A DNA stretch of 64,000 nucleotides from Kribbella italica. Its GTDB lineage: Bacteria; Actinomycetota; Actinomycetes; Propionibacteriales; Kribbellaceae. The stretch is taken from NCBI RefSeq assembly GCF_014205135.1, contig NZ_JACHMY010000001.1, forward strand, positions 8,680,001 through 8,744,000, in the 5' to 3' direction. Position numbers and translations under genes: made by a program. The notes beneath the pieces are model-generated. The model ran no database searches and was not told the origin of the DNA. It worked only from the letters and a program-made list of their open reading frames with translations. Shown here piece after piece: positions 8,230 to 15,997 of the stretch; position 1 is the first letter of the stretch; each line of letters begins with the position of its first letter.

Positions 8230-9240
8230 ATGCGTTTCACCCGTACCGTCCGTACCGCTGCTGTCGCCTTCGCGGTGATGGCCGTGGCCGCCACCTCCTC
8301 CGCCCTGTCGGCCCAGGCCGACGCCCCGTTCACGCCGGACGCCAACGACGTCGTGATCGTCGGCTCGGACACCTCCGAGTTCGTGCTGAACGACCTGTCG
8401 GCGCTGTACAACAGCAAGACCCCGACCCCGGCCCGCCGGTTGGCGTCGTTCAACGCCACCGGTACGCCGAACATCACGATCCGGCCGAGCGTCAGCATCC
8501 CCCGGCCGAACGGCTCCGGCGCCGGCGTCACCGCGCTGTGCACCCGCACCGACATCGACTCCGCCCGCTCCTCGCGGCCGAAGGGTGCCACGGACTGCGC
8601 CGACTCGCGCTTCCTGAAGTTCGCCACCGACCAGCTCCGCTGGGCGGCCAACGACAACACCGGTGCCGTCACCAGCCTGACCGACGCGCAGCTGACCGGA
8701 ATCTACAACTGCACGATCACCGACTGGCACACGATCAACCCGGCGATCCCGGCCGGTTCGACGATCAAGCCGTTCCTCCCGCAGATCAACTCCGGCACCC
8801 GGACCTTCTGGGCCACCCAGGTCGGGATCAACCCGGCCACCCCGCCGGCCTGCGTGTCCGACACCTTCGGCGGCGCCCCGATCCAGGAGCACACCGTCGA
8901 CGCGATCGACGCGACGCCGAACTCGATCGTCCCGATCTCGGTCGGCCGCTACAACCTGCTCACCCCGACCGCGCAGGACGGCAACTACCTCGGCGCCATC
9001 CAGGCGTCGGACGCCACGGCGTACGACCGGACCCTGTTCCAGGTCGTCAAGGCCGTCAACAACGTCATCCCGGCCTACCTGGCCGACCTGTTCGGCAACG
9101 GCAGCGGTCTCTCGTCGACCGGCGGCCTGCCGTTCATCTGCGGCCGTTCGGACTCCAACCCGGCCACCACCACGGCCGGCGACATCATCAAGGCCAACGG
9201 GTTCCTCGAGCTCGCGCTCGGCCAGTGCGGCCGGATCTGA
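8230..9240 (+). CDS. Secreted PstS-like substrate-binding protein
   Basis: 336 aa with a Sec signal (about 1-31, ending in SAQA-D) and no lipobox, so probably released or held by another factor. The mature part begins DVVIVGSDTSEFVLND, which corresponds to the first anion-binding loop of PstS-type binding proteins. RPNGSGAGV and a later NSGTRTFW correspond to the other ligand loops. There are several Cys, possibly paired. It has its own PHO box and its own terminator, so it is an independently transcribed, phosphate-regulated unit inside the cluster. Phosphate is the likely ligand, but another oxyanion cannot be excluded. Confidence 0.72.
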   Translation: MRFTRTVRTAAVAFAVMAVAATSSALSAQADAPFTPDANDVVIVGSDTSEFVLNDLSALYNSKTPTPARRLASFNATGTPNITIRPSVSIPRPNGSGAGVTALCTRTDIDSARSSRPKGATDCADSRFLKFATDQLRWAANDNTGAVTSLTDAQLTGIYNCTITDWHTINPAIPAGSTIKPFLPQINSGTRTFWATQVGINPATPPACVSDTFGGAPIQEHTVDAIDATPNSIVPISVGRYNLLTPTAQDGNYLGAIQASDATAYDRTLFQVVKAVNNVIPAYLADLFGNGSGLSSTGGLPFICGRSDSNPATTTAGDIIKANGFLELALGQCGRI

Positions 9241-9287
9241 TCCAGCCGTACGCACCACGCCGGTGACCTGACCGGCAAGTTCTGAAG

Positions 9288-9323
9288 CCGGCGGGCGGGA
9301 AGCGGATGCTTCCCGCCCGCCGG
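9288..9323 (+). terminator. Terminator after the second PstS-like gene
   Basis: A perfect 16-bp GC-rich stem (9288-9303 with 9308-9323) with a GGAT loop and a short TCGTTCG tail. Confidence 0.85.
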
Positions 9324-9325
9324 TC

Positions 9326-9355
9326 GTTCGTGCGCCGATTCATGCCCAGTTCACC
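9326..9355 (+). promoter_or_regulatory. PHO box upstream of the 892-aa protein gene
   Basis: GTTCGTG at 9326, ATTCATG at 9338 and GTTCACC at 9349 form a direct-repeat series; the last two are 11 bp apart and the first is offset by one base. It sits about 75 bp before GTG 9423. Confidence 0.6.
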
Positions 9356-9422
9356 TGGTAGCGGTCTGTGCGCACGGGGGGTTGCCGAGGATTCAGGGGT
9401 AGACGTCTAGCTGGAGGTCATT

Positions 9423-12101
9423 GTGAGGCTGATCCGCCGTCGGCGCGGTCGACCGGCCGTGCTCGTCGTGGTCGCGGTCCTGTTCGCTCTGTCCGCCCCG
9501 GTTGTCCTCGCGGCACCGGCCCCGGCTGCTGCCGGGGTTCGCGAGACGGCGGCCGACGATCCGCCGACCACGACGCCGACGCCGCCGCCCGTCCCGGTCG
9601 ACGAGCCGGTGTTCGGGGAGCCTTCGTCGAGCAAGGTCACCCTGAGCCGCGGGAACAGCACAGTGTCGGTGTCCCGCACCGGCGGCCTCACCCGGCAGAT
9701 GCTGAACGTCTCGTGGACCGGCATGACACCGAGTGAGGCCAACAGCTTCCCCGTGGCCGTGATGCAGTGCCGCGGCAGCAACCCGAAACGTGAAGACTGC
9801 TGGATGAGCGACCAGCTCGGGTACTTCGTCGGGTACTACCGCGGCAGCAGCTATCTCCCGGTCGAGACCTCGAAGTGGGCCGCCTTCCCGGGCGGTGAGT
9901 TCGGAACGCTGTACAGCCAGCCGTTCAAGAAGGCCGACGGTAGCTACCACATCCAGCCGAACCCTGATGCGCCCGGCGGCTACAACGGCACCGGCCTGAA
10001 CGACAAACTGACCGACTCCACCGTCGACGACTACACCCCGGGCACCGGCAACCAGCGGGACGGCCGCACCCGGCCGAACGGCACCGGCGAGGTTCAGACC
10101 TGGGCGAACACCAGGACCGAGAACCCGTCACTCGGATGCGACGAAAAGACACCGTGCTCGATCGTGGTGGTTCCGATCACGCAGCACCCGTGCCGTGAGG
10201 GCCTCGGCGAGCTGGAACTGCTGTTCTGCCAGTCCGACTACGACTTCAAGACCGACGCGGTCCTGGCCTCATGGCCGTTGCTGGCCAACTGGTACCAGCG
10301 GTACGTCTTCAAACTGTCCTTCGCGCCGGCCGCGGCGACCTGCCTCGGACGCGACGACTCGGCCAAGTTCCTCGGCTCCGAGCTCGTCGGTGAGGCGATG
10401 CGCCGCTGGGTTCCGGCCCGGTGCCCGAAGAGCAGCCCGTCGGCGCTGGACTTCACCCGCGGCTGGGAGCCCGACTCGCGGCGCCAGTTCGGCCAGACGG
10501 ACCCGATCGCGCCGTCGGGCTACGAGGCCGACGCGGCGATGGTGAGTGAGCCCACTCCGGCGGACGAAACCGTGGTGGAGAAGCGCAAACCGGCGTACGC
10601 CCCGGTCGCGGTCTCCGGCTTCGCGATCGGCTACAACTGGGAGCGGTCCGAAGCCTTCGGCGGCGGGCCGGTCCCGGAGATCAAGCTGAACGCCCGGTTG
10701 GTGGCGAAGCTGCTGACCCAGTCGTACCCGGGCAAGTACCGGGCCGGGAACGACTTCCCGGTGAACCCGAACGCGGGCACCAACCCGCCGAACCTGGCCG
10801 TCGACCCGGAGTTCCAGCAGCTGAACCCGGACGCGAAGAACTGGGTCGGGCTCAACGACGCGGTCGGCACCCAGATCGCCGTACCCGTCTTCAAGTCCGA
10901 CGTACTGCTCGCGGTGACCCGGTGGATCTGGTCGGACCCGGCGGCCCGCGGGTTCGTCCAGGGCAAGGCCGATCCGTGGGGCATGACGGTCAACAAGACC
11001 TACAAGGGCTGGTCGATGCCGCGCGACGACTACCAGCTGAACGACGGCTGGCTGCTCCCGAAGGACCAGAACGAGTGGAGCAACTTCTCGCCGCAGGCGC
11101 TGGGCGCCCAGTCGTCGAACTCCTGGGTGCAGGGTGCCGACGTGCTGATGACCGCGTGGCCGCTCAGCCAGTCGCCGGTTCCGCCGCTGCAGGTCGGACT
11201 GCCGACGGTGCCGAAGCGGGTCGACGCGCAGGTCCCCGGCCAACGGTCCTTGATGGCGCTGACTACCACGTCGGAGCTGGCCAAGTCCGGGATGCCGGCG
11301 GTGAAGCTGCAGAACTTCCAGGGCGCGTACGTCGGCCCGGACACCGACAGCATGATGTACGCGCTCGACAACGCGACCGTCGACGGAGCGTCGGGGATCT
11401 GGCGGGTGAACCACCAGAAGATGGAGCAGCGCGGCTACCCCGGGACGATGGTCACCTACGCCCAGGTGCCGACCGCCACGCTGAAGCCGGCCGAGGCCAC
11501 CCGGTACGCCGACGCGCTGCGCTGGATGGCGACCGAGGGACAGCTGTACGGCCAGGAGGCCGGGCAGCTTCCCGAGGGGTACCTCTCGCTGCCCGACCCG
11601 ATGCGCGACCAGGCGATGAAGGTCGCGGCCGCGGTCGAGAACCAGACCGGTGCGCCGCCGGTCCCGCCGAAGAACGAGGACCCGCTGCCCGAGGGCGACG
11701 ACGACCCGACCCCGGACCAGCCGACCGACAAGCCGTCGGCGGGCCAGAACGGTGGTGGCGGCGGTGGTCAGAACGGCAATGGTGGCGGAAACGGCGGCGA
11801 CTCCAAGACCCAGCCCAATGGTTCGGCGACCAAGCCCGTTCCGCTGCCGTCGGTGACGCCGAGCAAGGGAACGGTCCAGGCCAACGGTGAGCTGAAGCCG
11901 GTGGTGGCCGAGACGCAGGGCGACTCGCTCGGCTGGCTCGCGTGGGGGATCCCGGCGCTGCTGGCGGCCGGGCTCGCCGCGGGCGTGGCGTCGCCGGGGA
12001 TCCGGTTGATCGCGCAGCCGGGACATCCGGTACGGCGTGGGTTCGCGGCCGGTGGGTCGTACCTGGCCGGCTTCGTCCGCCGCCGTCGCCGCCACGGCTG
12101 A
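9423..12101 (+). CDS. Large membrane-anchored surface protein with a binding-protein-like region
   Basis: 892 aa with a Sec signal (about 1-37), a Pro/Thr-rich spacer, and an N-terminal domain of unknown family rich in Trp and paired Cys. From about residue 395 a PstS-like segment appears (YAPVAVSGFAIGYN, then KLNARLVAKLLTQSY), which matches the order seen in phosphate-type binding proteins. A Gly/Asn-rich linker (about 770-800) leads to one hydrophobic helix near 845-860 and a basic tail (RRRRRHG). GTG 9423 follows TGGAGG. It is 28 bp upstream of pstB, so probably in the same transcript. No enzyme motif is visible. A second receptor domain or cell-wall tether is possible. Confidence 0.6.
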   Translation: MRLIRRRRGRPAVLVVVAVLFALSAPVVLAAPAPAAAGVRETAADDPPTTTPTPPPVPVDEPVFGEPSSSKVTLSRGNSTVSVSRTGGLTRQMLNVSWTGMTPSEANSFPVAVMQCRGSNPKREDCWMSDQLGYFVGYYRGSSYLPVETSKWAAFPGGEFGTLYSQPFKKADGSYHIQPNPDAPGGYNGTGLNDKLTDSTVDDYTPGTGNQRDGRTRPNGTGEVQTWANTRTENPSLGCDEKTPCSIVVVPITQHPCREGLGELELLFCQSDYDFKTDAVLASWPLLANWYQRYVFKLSFAPAAATCLGRDDSAKFLGSELVGEAMRRWVPARCPKSSPSALDFTRGWEPDSRRQFGQTDPIAPSGYEADAAMVSEPTPADETVVEKRKPAYAPVAVSGFAIGYNWERSEAFGGGPVPEIKLNARLVAKLLTQSYPGKYRAGNDFPVNPNAGTNPPNLAVDPEFQQLNPDAKNWVGLNDAVGTQIAVPVFKSDVLLAVTRWIWSDPAARGFVQGKADPWGMTVNKTYKGWSMPRDDYQLNDGWLLPKDQNEWSNFSPQALGAQSSNSWVQGADVLMTAWPLSQSPVPPLQVGLPTVPKRVDAQVPGQRSLMALTTTSELAKSGMPAVKLQNFQGAYVGPDTDSMMYALDNATVDGASGIWRVNHQKMEQRGYPGTMVTYAQVPTATLKPAEATRYADALRWMATEGQLYGQEAGQLPEGYLSLPDPMRDQAMKVAAAVENQTGAPPVPPKNEDPLPEGDDDPTPDQPTDKPSAGQNGGGGGGQNGNGGGNGGDSKTQPNGSATKPVPLPSVTPSKGTVQANGELKPVVAETQGDSLGWLAWGIPALLAAGLAAGVASPGIRLIAQPGHPVRRGFAAGGSYLAGFVRRRRRHG

Positions 12102-12129
12102 TCGCCTTCTACCCAAAGGACTTGTGCTG

Positions 12130-12975
12130 ATGACGTCTGTACTTCCCGCCGTACCGGCCATCGCGGACGACGAGACCGCGCTGCTGCCGCCGGTCAGTGG
12201 TGGCAGCGTGCTGGAGAGCGACCGGGTGGCGGCCTGGTTCGGGTCCCACAAGGTGCTCGAGGACATCTCGCTGCGGATGGAGGCCGGTCAGGTCACCGCG
12301 CTGATCGGTCCGTCCGGGTGCGGCAAGTCGACCTTCCTGCGGATCCTCAACCGGATGCACGAACTGGTGCCGAGCGCGTCGCTGGCCGGCAGCGTGCTGC
12401 TCGACGGTGAGGACATCTACGAGCCGCAGCGACGCATCACCGACACCCGCAAGCGAATCGGCATGGTGTTCCAGAAGCCGAACCCGTTCCCGGCGATGAG
12501 CATCGCGGAGAACGTGACCGCCGGGCTGAAGCTCACCGGTACGCGGGTGAGTGGGCGGGAGCGGTCGGCGCTGATCGAGGAGTGCCTGACGAAGGCCGGG
12601 CTGTGGAAGGAGGTCCGGGACCGGCTCGGGCAGCCCGGCGGCGCGCTGTCCGGTGGCCAGCAGCAACGACTGTGCATCGCGCGGTCGCTCGCCGTCCGGC
12701 CGGACATCCTGCTGATGGACGAGCCGTGCTCGGCGCTCGACCCGACGTCGACGCGGCGGATCGAGGAGACCATCCACGAGCTGCGGCGGGAGGTGACGAT
12801 CGTCATCGTCACCCACAACATGCAGCAGGCGGCCCGGGTCTCGCAGACCTGCGCGTTCTTCCTGGCCGAGCAGGGCACGCCGGGGGTGATCGTGGAGTCG
12901 GGGCCGACGGCAACGATCTTCTCGACACCGGAGGATCCGCGGACGGCGGACTACGTGGAAGGACGGTTCGGGTGA
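12130..12975 (+). CDS. pstB: Phosphate ABC transporter ATPase PstB
   Basis: 281 aa. Walker A is GPSGCGKST (60-68), the Q-loop is VFQKPNPF, the signature is LSGGQQQR, Walker B is ILLMDEPCSALDP and the switch His is in IVTHNMQQA. VFQKPNPFP and the ARVSQTCAFF region are typical of PstB. It energises PstCA on the cytoplasmic face. The start is probably ATG 12130, with AAAGGA upstream; in-frame GTG 12124 is an alternative. It overlaps the lytic transglycosylase by GTGA. Being separated from pstCA by surface-protein genes is unusual, since pstB normally follows pstA directly. Confidence 0.93.
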   Translation: MTSVLPAVPAIADDETALLPPVSGGSVLESDRVAAWFGSHKVLEDISLRMEAGQVTALIGPSGCGKSTFLRILNRMHELVPSASLAGSVLLDGEDIYEPQRRITDTRKRIGMVFQKPNPFPAMSIAENVTAGLKLTGTRVSGRERSALIEECLTKAGLWKEVRDRLGQPGGALSGGQQQRLCIARSLAVRPDILLMDEPCSALDPTSTRRIEETIHELRREVTIVIVTHNMQQAARVSQTCAFFLAEQGTPGVIVESGPTATIFSTPEDPRTADYVEGRFG

Positions 12976-14345
12976 CTCGGGGCGAGGGAGACGAGACCAC
13001 GTCCGCGTCCGCGGGCAGCGCGTCTGTGGGCGGCACGCCAGCGGGCAGCGGGTCTGTGGGCAACGGGTCGCCGTCGGGCCGGCGGGACACGTGGCGGATC
13101 AAGATGGTCGCCGCCTGGGCGCTCGCCGCGCCGGTCGGGGCGATGGTGCTGGTGGTGGCGATGAGCGGGGGATCGGCGGCGAACTTCGTCGTGGACGCGC
13201 AGTCGCTGGCCGGGCCGCGGCAGGACTCGGTGTTCGACGGGCTGCTCGACGACGTACCGGACCAGCCGGGCGTCGACGGCAGCATCCCGTCGGAGAAGAA
13301 GTCGACGGTCGAGGTCCCGATCACCGGGACGATCGACGGCAAACCGGCCGAGCCGGGGACGCCGGTGTCCGCTGGTGTGGCCGGGATCCCCGGGACGGTT
13401 CTGGCGGCGTACCAGAAGGTCGCCAACGACCTCGCCGTCGCCAAGCCCGGTTGCCATCTGACATGGCCCTTGCTGGCGGGCATCGGCAAGGTCGAGTCGG
13501 CGCACGCCTCCGGCGGACGAGTGGATGCCGCGGGCAACACCCGCGGGCAGATCCTCGGACCGGTGCTCGACGGCGGTCCCGGAATGGCGGCGATCGCGGA
13601 CACCGACGGTGGTCAGTACGACGGGAACGCGCAGTGGGACCGGGCGGTGGGTCCGATGCAGTTCATCCCCGGCACCTGGAACGGCTTCGGTGCCGACGGC
13701 AACGGTGACGGCGTGAAGAACCCGCACAACGTCTTCGACGCCTCGCGGGCAGCGGGCGACTACCTCTGCTCGGCCGGTGCGGACCTGAGCAATCCGCAGG
13801 GCCTGGTCGAGGCCGTCCTGCGGTACAACCACTCGATGGACTACGTGTCCACGGTGCTGCGCTGGATGAAGTCCTACAGCACGTCGACGGTCCCGACCCC
13901 CGACGACCAGCGCGTCGTACCGCCGTCAGGCGACGACGGCAACATCCAGTCCGACACCCACGACGATCCCGACAGCGGCCGCACACAGCCCGGCGACGAC
14001 CCGACGGTCACCCCGACCACAGTCCCGACGCTGCTCCCGGCAACGACGAGGCCGACCCAGGTGCCGACGCCCACCCGCACCACCCCGACCACCCAGCCGA
14101 CCTGGTCGCTCACCACCCCACGCCCTTCCACCCGCCCGCCGTGGACCCAGCCTCCGAACCCACCTGTCACCAAGCCCCCGGCGCCGACGCTGACGCCGAC
14201 CACCAGCTCCACCCCCACCCCCACCGAGACCCCCACGACCGAGCCGCCGGAGTCCCCGACGCCTACTCCGACGCCCGAGCCGGAGACCTCCACGCCGGTG
14301 TCGCCTGACACCTTGACGACTCCGGAACCAACGGTCACTCCCTGA
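12972..14345 (+). CDS. Membrane-anchored lytic transglycosylase (SLT/MltB type)
   Basis: 457 aa. A cytoplasmic Gly/Ser-rich N-terminus leads to one membrane helix (about 43-62). The soluble-lytic-transglycosylase domain runs from about 150 to 300: LLAGIGKVESAHASGG carries the catalytic Glu, followed by AVGPMQFIPGTW, the GADGNGDGVKNPHNVFDA loop and AVLRYNHS. It would cleave glycan strands of peptidoglycan outside the membrane. The last 145 residues are a Pro/Thr/Ser-rich tail that may span the wall. GTG 12972 overlaps the pstB stop, tying wall remodelling to phosphate uptake. It converges on the SDR gene with 4 bp between stops. Confidence 0.85.
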   Translation: MTRGEGDETTSASAGSASVGGTPAGSGSVGNGSPSGRRDTWRIKMVAAWALAAPVGAMVLVVAMSGGSAANFVVDAQSLAGPRQDSVFDGLLDDVPDQPGVDGSIPSEKKSTVEVPITGTIDGKPAEPGTPVSAGVAGIPGTVLAAYQKVANDLAVAKPGCHLTWPLLAGIGKVESAHASGGRVDAAGNTRGQILGPVLDGGPGMAAIADTDGGQYDGNAQWDRAVGPMQFIPGTWNGFGADGNGDGVKNPHNVFDASRAAGDYLCSAGADLSNPQGLVEAVLRYNHSMDYVSTVLRWMKSYSTSTVPTPDDQRVVPPSGDDGNIQSDTHDDPDSGRTQPGDDPTVTPTTVPTLLPATTRPTQVPTPTRTTPTTQPTWSLTTPRPSTRPPWTQPPNPPVTKPPAPTLTPTTSSTPTPTETPTTEPPESPTPTPTPEPETSTPVSPDTLTTPEPTVTP

Positions 14346-14349
14346 GCCG

Positions 14350-15096
14350 TCAGACCGCCAGGCGGCCGCCGTCCACCGGGAGGGTGGCGCCGTGGACGAG
14401 GCCGGCGGTGTCGGAAGCCAGCCAGACGATGGCAGCTGCCACCTCCGCCGGGTGACCGACGCGGTTGAGAGGGGTGGTTGCCGCGAAGCCGTCGAGGTTG
14501 TCGCCGAGGACGGCGGTGCCTTCCGTGCGGGTGGGGCCGGGGCTGACCGCGTTCACCCGTACGCCGGCCCCGCCGAACTCGGCGGCCCACGTCTTGGTGA
14601 GCAGCTGCAGCGCCGCCTTGCTCGAGCCGTAGACCGCCATGCCGGCCATGCCGAACGTCGCCACCATCGTCGTCACGTTGACGATCGCGCCGTACCCGCG
14701 CTCGACCATCGCCGGTGCCAGCGCGGCGACCAGGAAGAACGGCGCGCGCACGTTCACGGCGTACACGGTGTCGAACTCACCCGCCGGCACCTCGGGCGTG
14801 AGCGCGATCGGGAACAACCCCGCGTTGTTGACCAGTACGTCGACCTGCCCGCCGAGCTCGACGGCGCGCGCCGCGAGGTGCGTCACGCTGGCGGGATCGG
14901 CCAGGTCGGCCTGGACGAAGTCGGCCTTGCCGCCCTGCGCGCGGATCGTCGCGACGGCGGCCTCGCCGCGGTCGGTGGCTCGCCCGCTAATGATCACGTG
15001 CGCGCCCCGGGCGGCGAGCTGGTTGGCCACCTCGCGCCCGATCCCGCTGGTGCTGCCGGTGACGAGGGCGGTCCGGCCGGTGAAGTCTGCAGTCAT
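14350..15096 (-). CDS. SDR-family oxidoreductase
   Basis: 248 aa, a classical short-chain dehydrogenase. The NAD(P) motif TGSTSGIG is near residue 12, NNAG is near 88, and the catalytic Ser and YxxxK are in NVTTMVATFGMAGMAVYGSSK. The C-terminal VNAVSPGPTRTEG and PVDGGRLAV stretches are typical. Arg in the second strand (SGRATDRG) suggests NADPH. ATG 15096 was preferred to an upstream ATG at 15135 because the upstream one lies within the operator. Divergent from a TetR regulator, which probably controls it; the substrate is unknown. Confidence 0.88.
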   Translation of the reverse strand: MTADFTGRTALVTGSTSGIGREVANQLAARGAHVIISGRATDRGEAAVATIRAQGGKADFVQADLADPASVTHLAARAVELGGQVDVLVNNAGLFPIALTPEVPAGEFDTVYAVNVRAPFFLVAALAPAMVERGYGAIVNVTTMVATFGMAGMAVYGSSKAALQLLTKTWAAEFGGAGVRVNAVSPGPTRTEGTAVLGDNLDGFAATTPLNRVGHPAEVAAAIVWLASDTAGLVHGATLPVDGGRLAV

Positions 15097-15117
15097 CAGA
15101 TGAGTCGCTTCCGCTGG

Positions 15118-15169
15118 GTGGAGTAGTTGCTCCAATCCTGCGGATCCAAAATTGGAGTATCAACTCCAA
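15118..15169. promoter_or_regulatory. Pair of 18-bp operators between SDR and TetR genes
   Basis: 15152-15169 is a 7-bp inverted repeat (TTGGAGT, ATCA, ACTCCAA). 15118-15135 is a near copy (GTGGAGTAGTTGCTCCAA). The two sites are 34 bp apart centre to centre, in the divergent promoter region. They are the obvious binding sites for the adjacent TetR protein. Confidence 0.75.
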
Positions 15170-15188
15170 AATCGGTACGCTCGAGAAT

Positions 15189-15788
15189 GTGGCACTGACA
15201 CGCAAGGGACAGGCGACCCGCGAGCGGATCGTCGCCGCCGCGTCGCGGCTGATGCTCGACCAGGGCGTCGCGCGGACGACTGTCGAGGACATCCAGGGCG
15301 CGGCCGCCGTCAGCCCGTCGCAGCTCTACCACTACTTCCCGGGCAAGAACGCGGTCGTCCTGGCCGTCATCGAGCACCAGACCGGCCAGGTGCTCGACGC
15401 CCAGTGCCAGGGTCTCGACAAGCTCGACAACTTCGATGCCCTCGGCAACTGGCGGGACCTGATGGTCGGCATCCTCACCGCCACCCAGTGCGTCGGCGGC
15501 TGCCCGCTCGGCTCCCTGGCCAGCGACCTGTCCGAGTCCGACCCGGTCGCCCGCGTCCAGCTCGCGAACGCCTTCCAGATGTGGGAATCGCTGATCCACG
15601 ACGGCCTCACCCGCATGCAGGAACGCGGCGAGCTCAGCCCGTCCGCCGACACCGCCCAGCTCGCCGTCGCCCTGCTCGCCGCGGTCCAGGGCGGCCTCCT
15701 GCTCAGCCAGGTCCGCCGCTCCCCGGATCCGTTGATCAAGTCCGTCGACACCATGATCGACCACCTGCGAACCCTCAGCATCAGCTGA
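15189..15788 (+). CDS. TetR-family transcriptional regulator
   Basis: 199 aa. The N-terminal TetR HTH spans about residues 8-55 (TRERIVAAASRLMLDQGV, then TTVEDIQGAAAVSPSQLYHYFPGK). The C-terminal ligand domain has two Cys in TQCVGGCPLGSLA, as in TetR regulators of the YxaF/LmrA type that control SDR or efflux genes. GTG 15189 begins 20 bp after the proximal operator. It probably represses itself and the divergent SDR gene. Confidence 0.88.
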   Translation: MALTRKGQATRERIVAAASRLMLDQGVARTTVEDIQGAAAVSPSQLYHYFPGKNAVVLAVIEHQTGQVLDAQCQGLDKLDNFDALGNWRDLMVGILTATQCVGGCPLGSLASDLSESDPVARVQLANAFQMWESLIHDGLTRMQERGELSPSADTAQLAVALLAAVQGGLLLSQVRRSPDPLIKSVDTMIDHLRTLSIS

Positions 15789-15833
15789 ACCGAGCGGCGT
15801 TCTCCACTGCCCGATCCTGTAAGGCCGCCGAGT

Positions 15834-15980
15834 GGCACCGGAACGTTCAGCTGGTACGCCGCGATCGCGCTCCTGGTGGTCGGCGGCAACATCAGCGACC
15901 GCGACCAGGTCGCCTTCCGCGACCTCGGCTTCGTACCGACCGCCGAGCTGCTCGACAGCAGCACTAGCTGGTCTCCCCGG
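15834..15980 (+). other. Possible gene remnant between tetR and the phosphotransferase gene
   Basis: The frame at 15834-15980 encodes a protein-like stretch with a hydrophobic start (FSWYAAIALLVVGGN) followed by ISDRDQVAFRDLGFVP. There is no good start codon with a ribosome-binding site, and the frame then runs antisense through the neighbouring gene. It may be the decayed 3' part of a former gene or chance; no family recognised. Confidence 0.2.
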
Positions 15981-15997
15981 AAAGTCGGTCCACCTTC

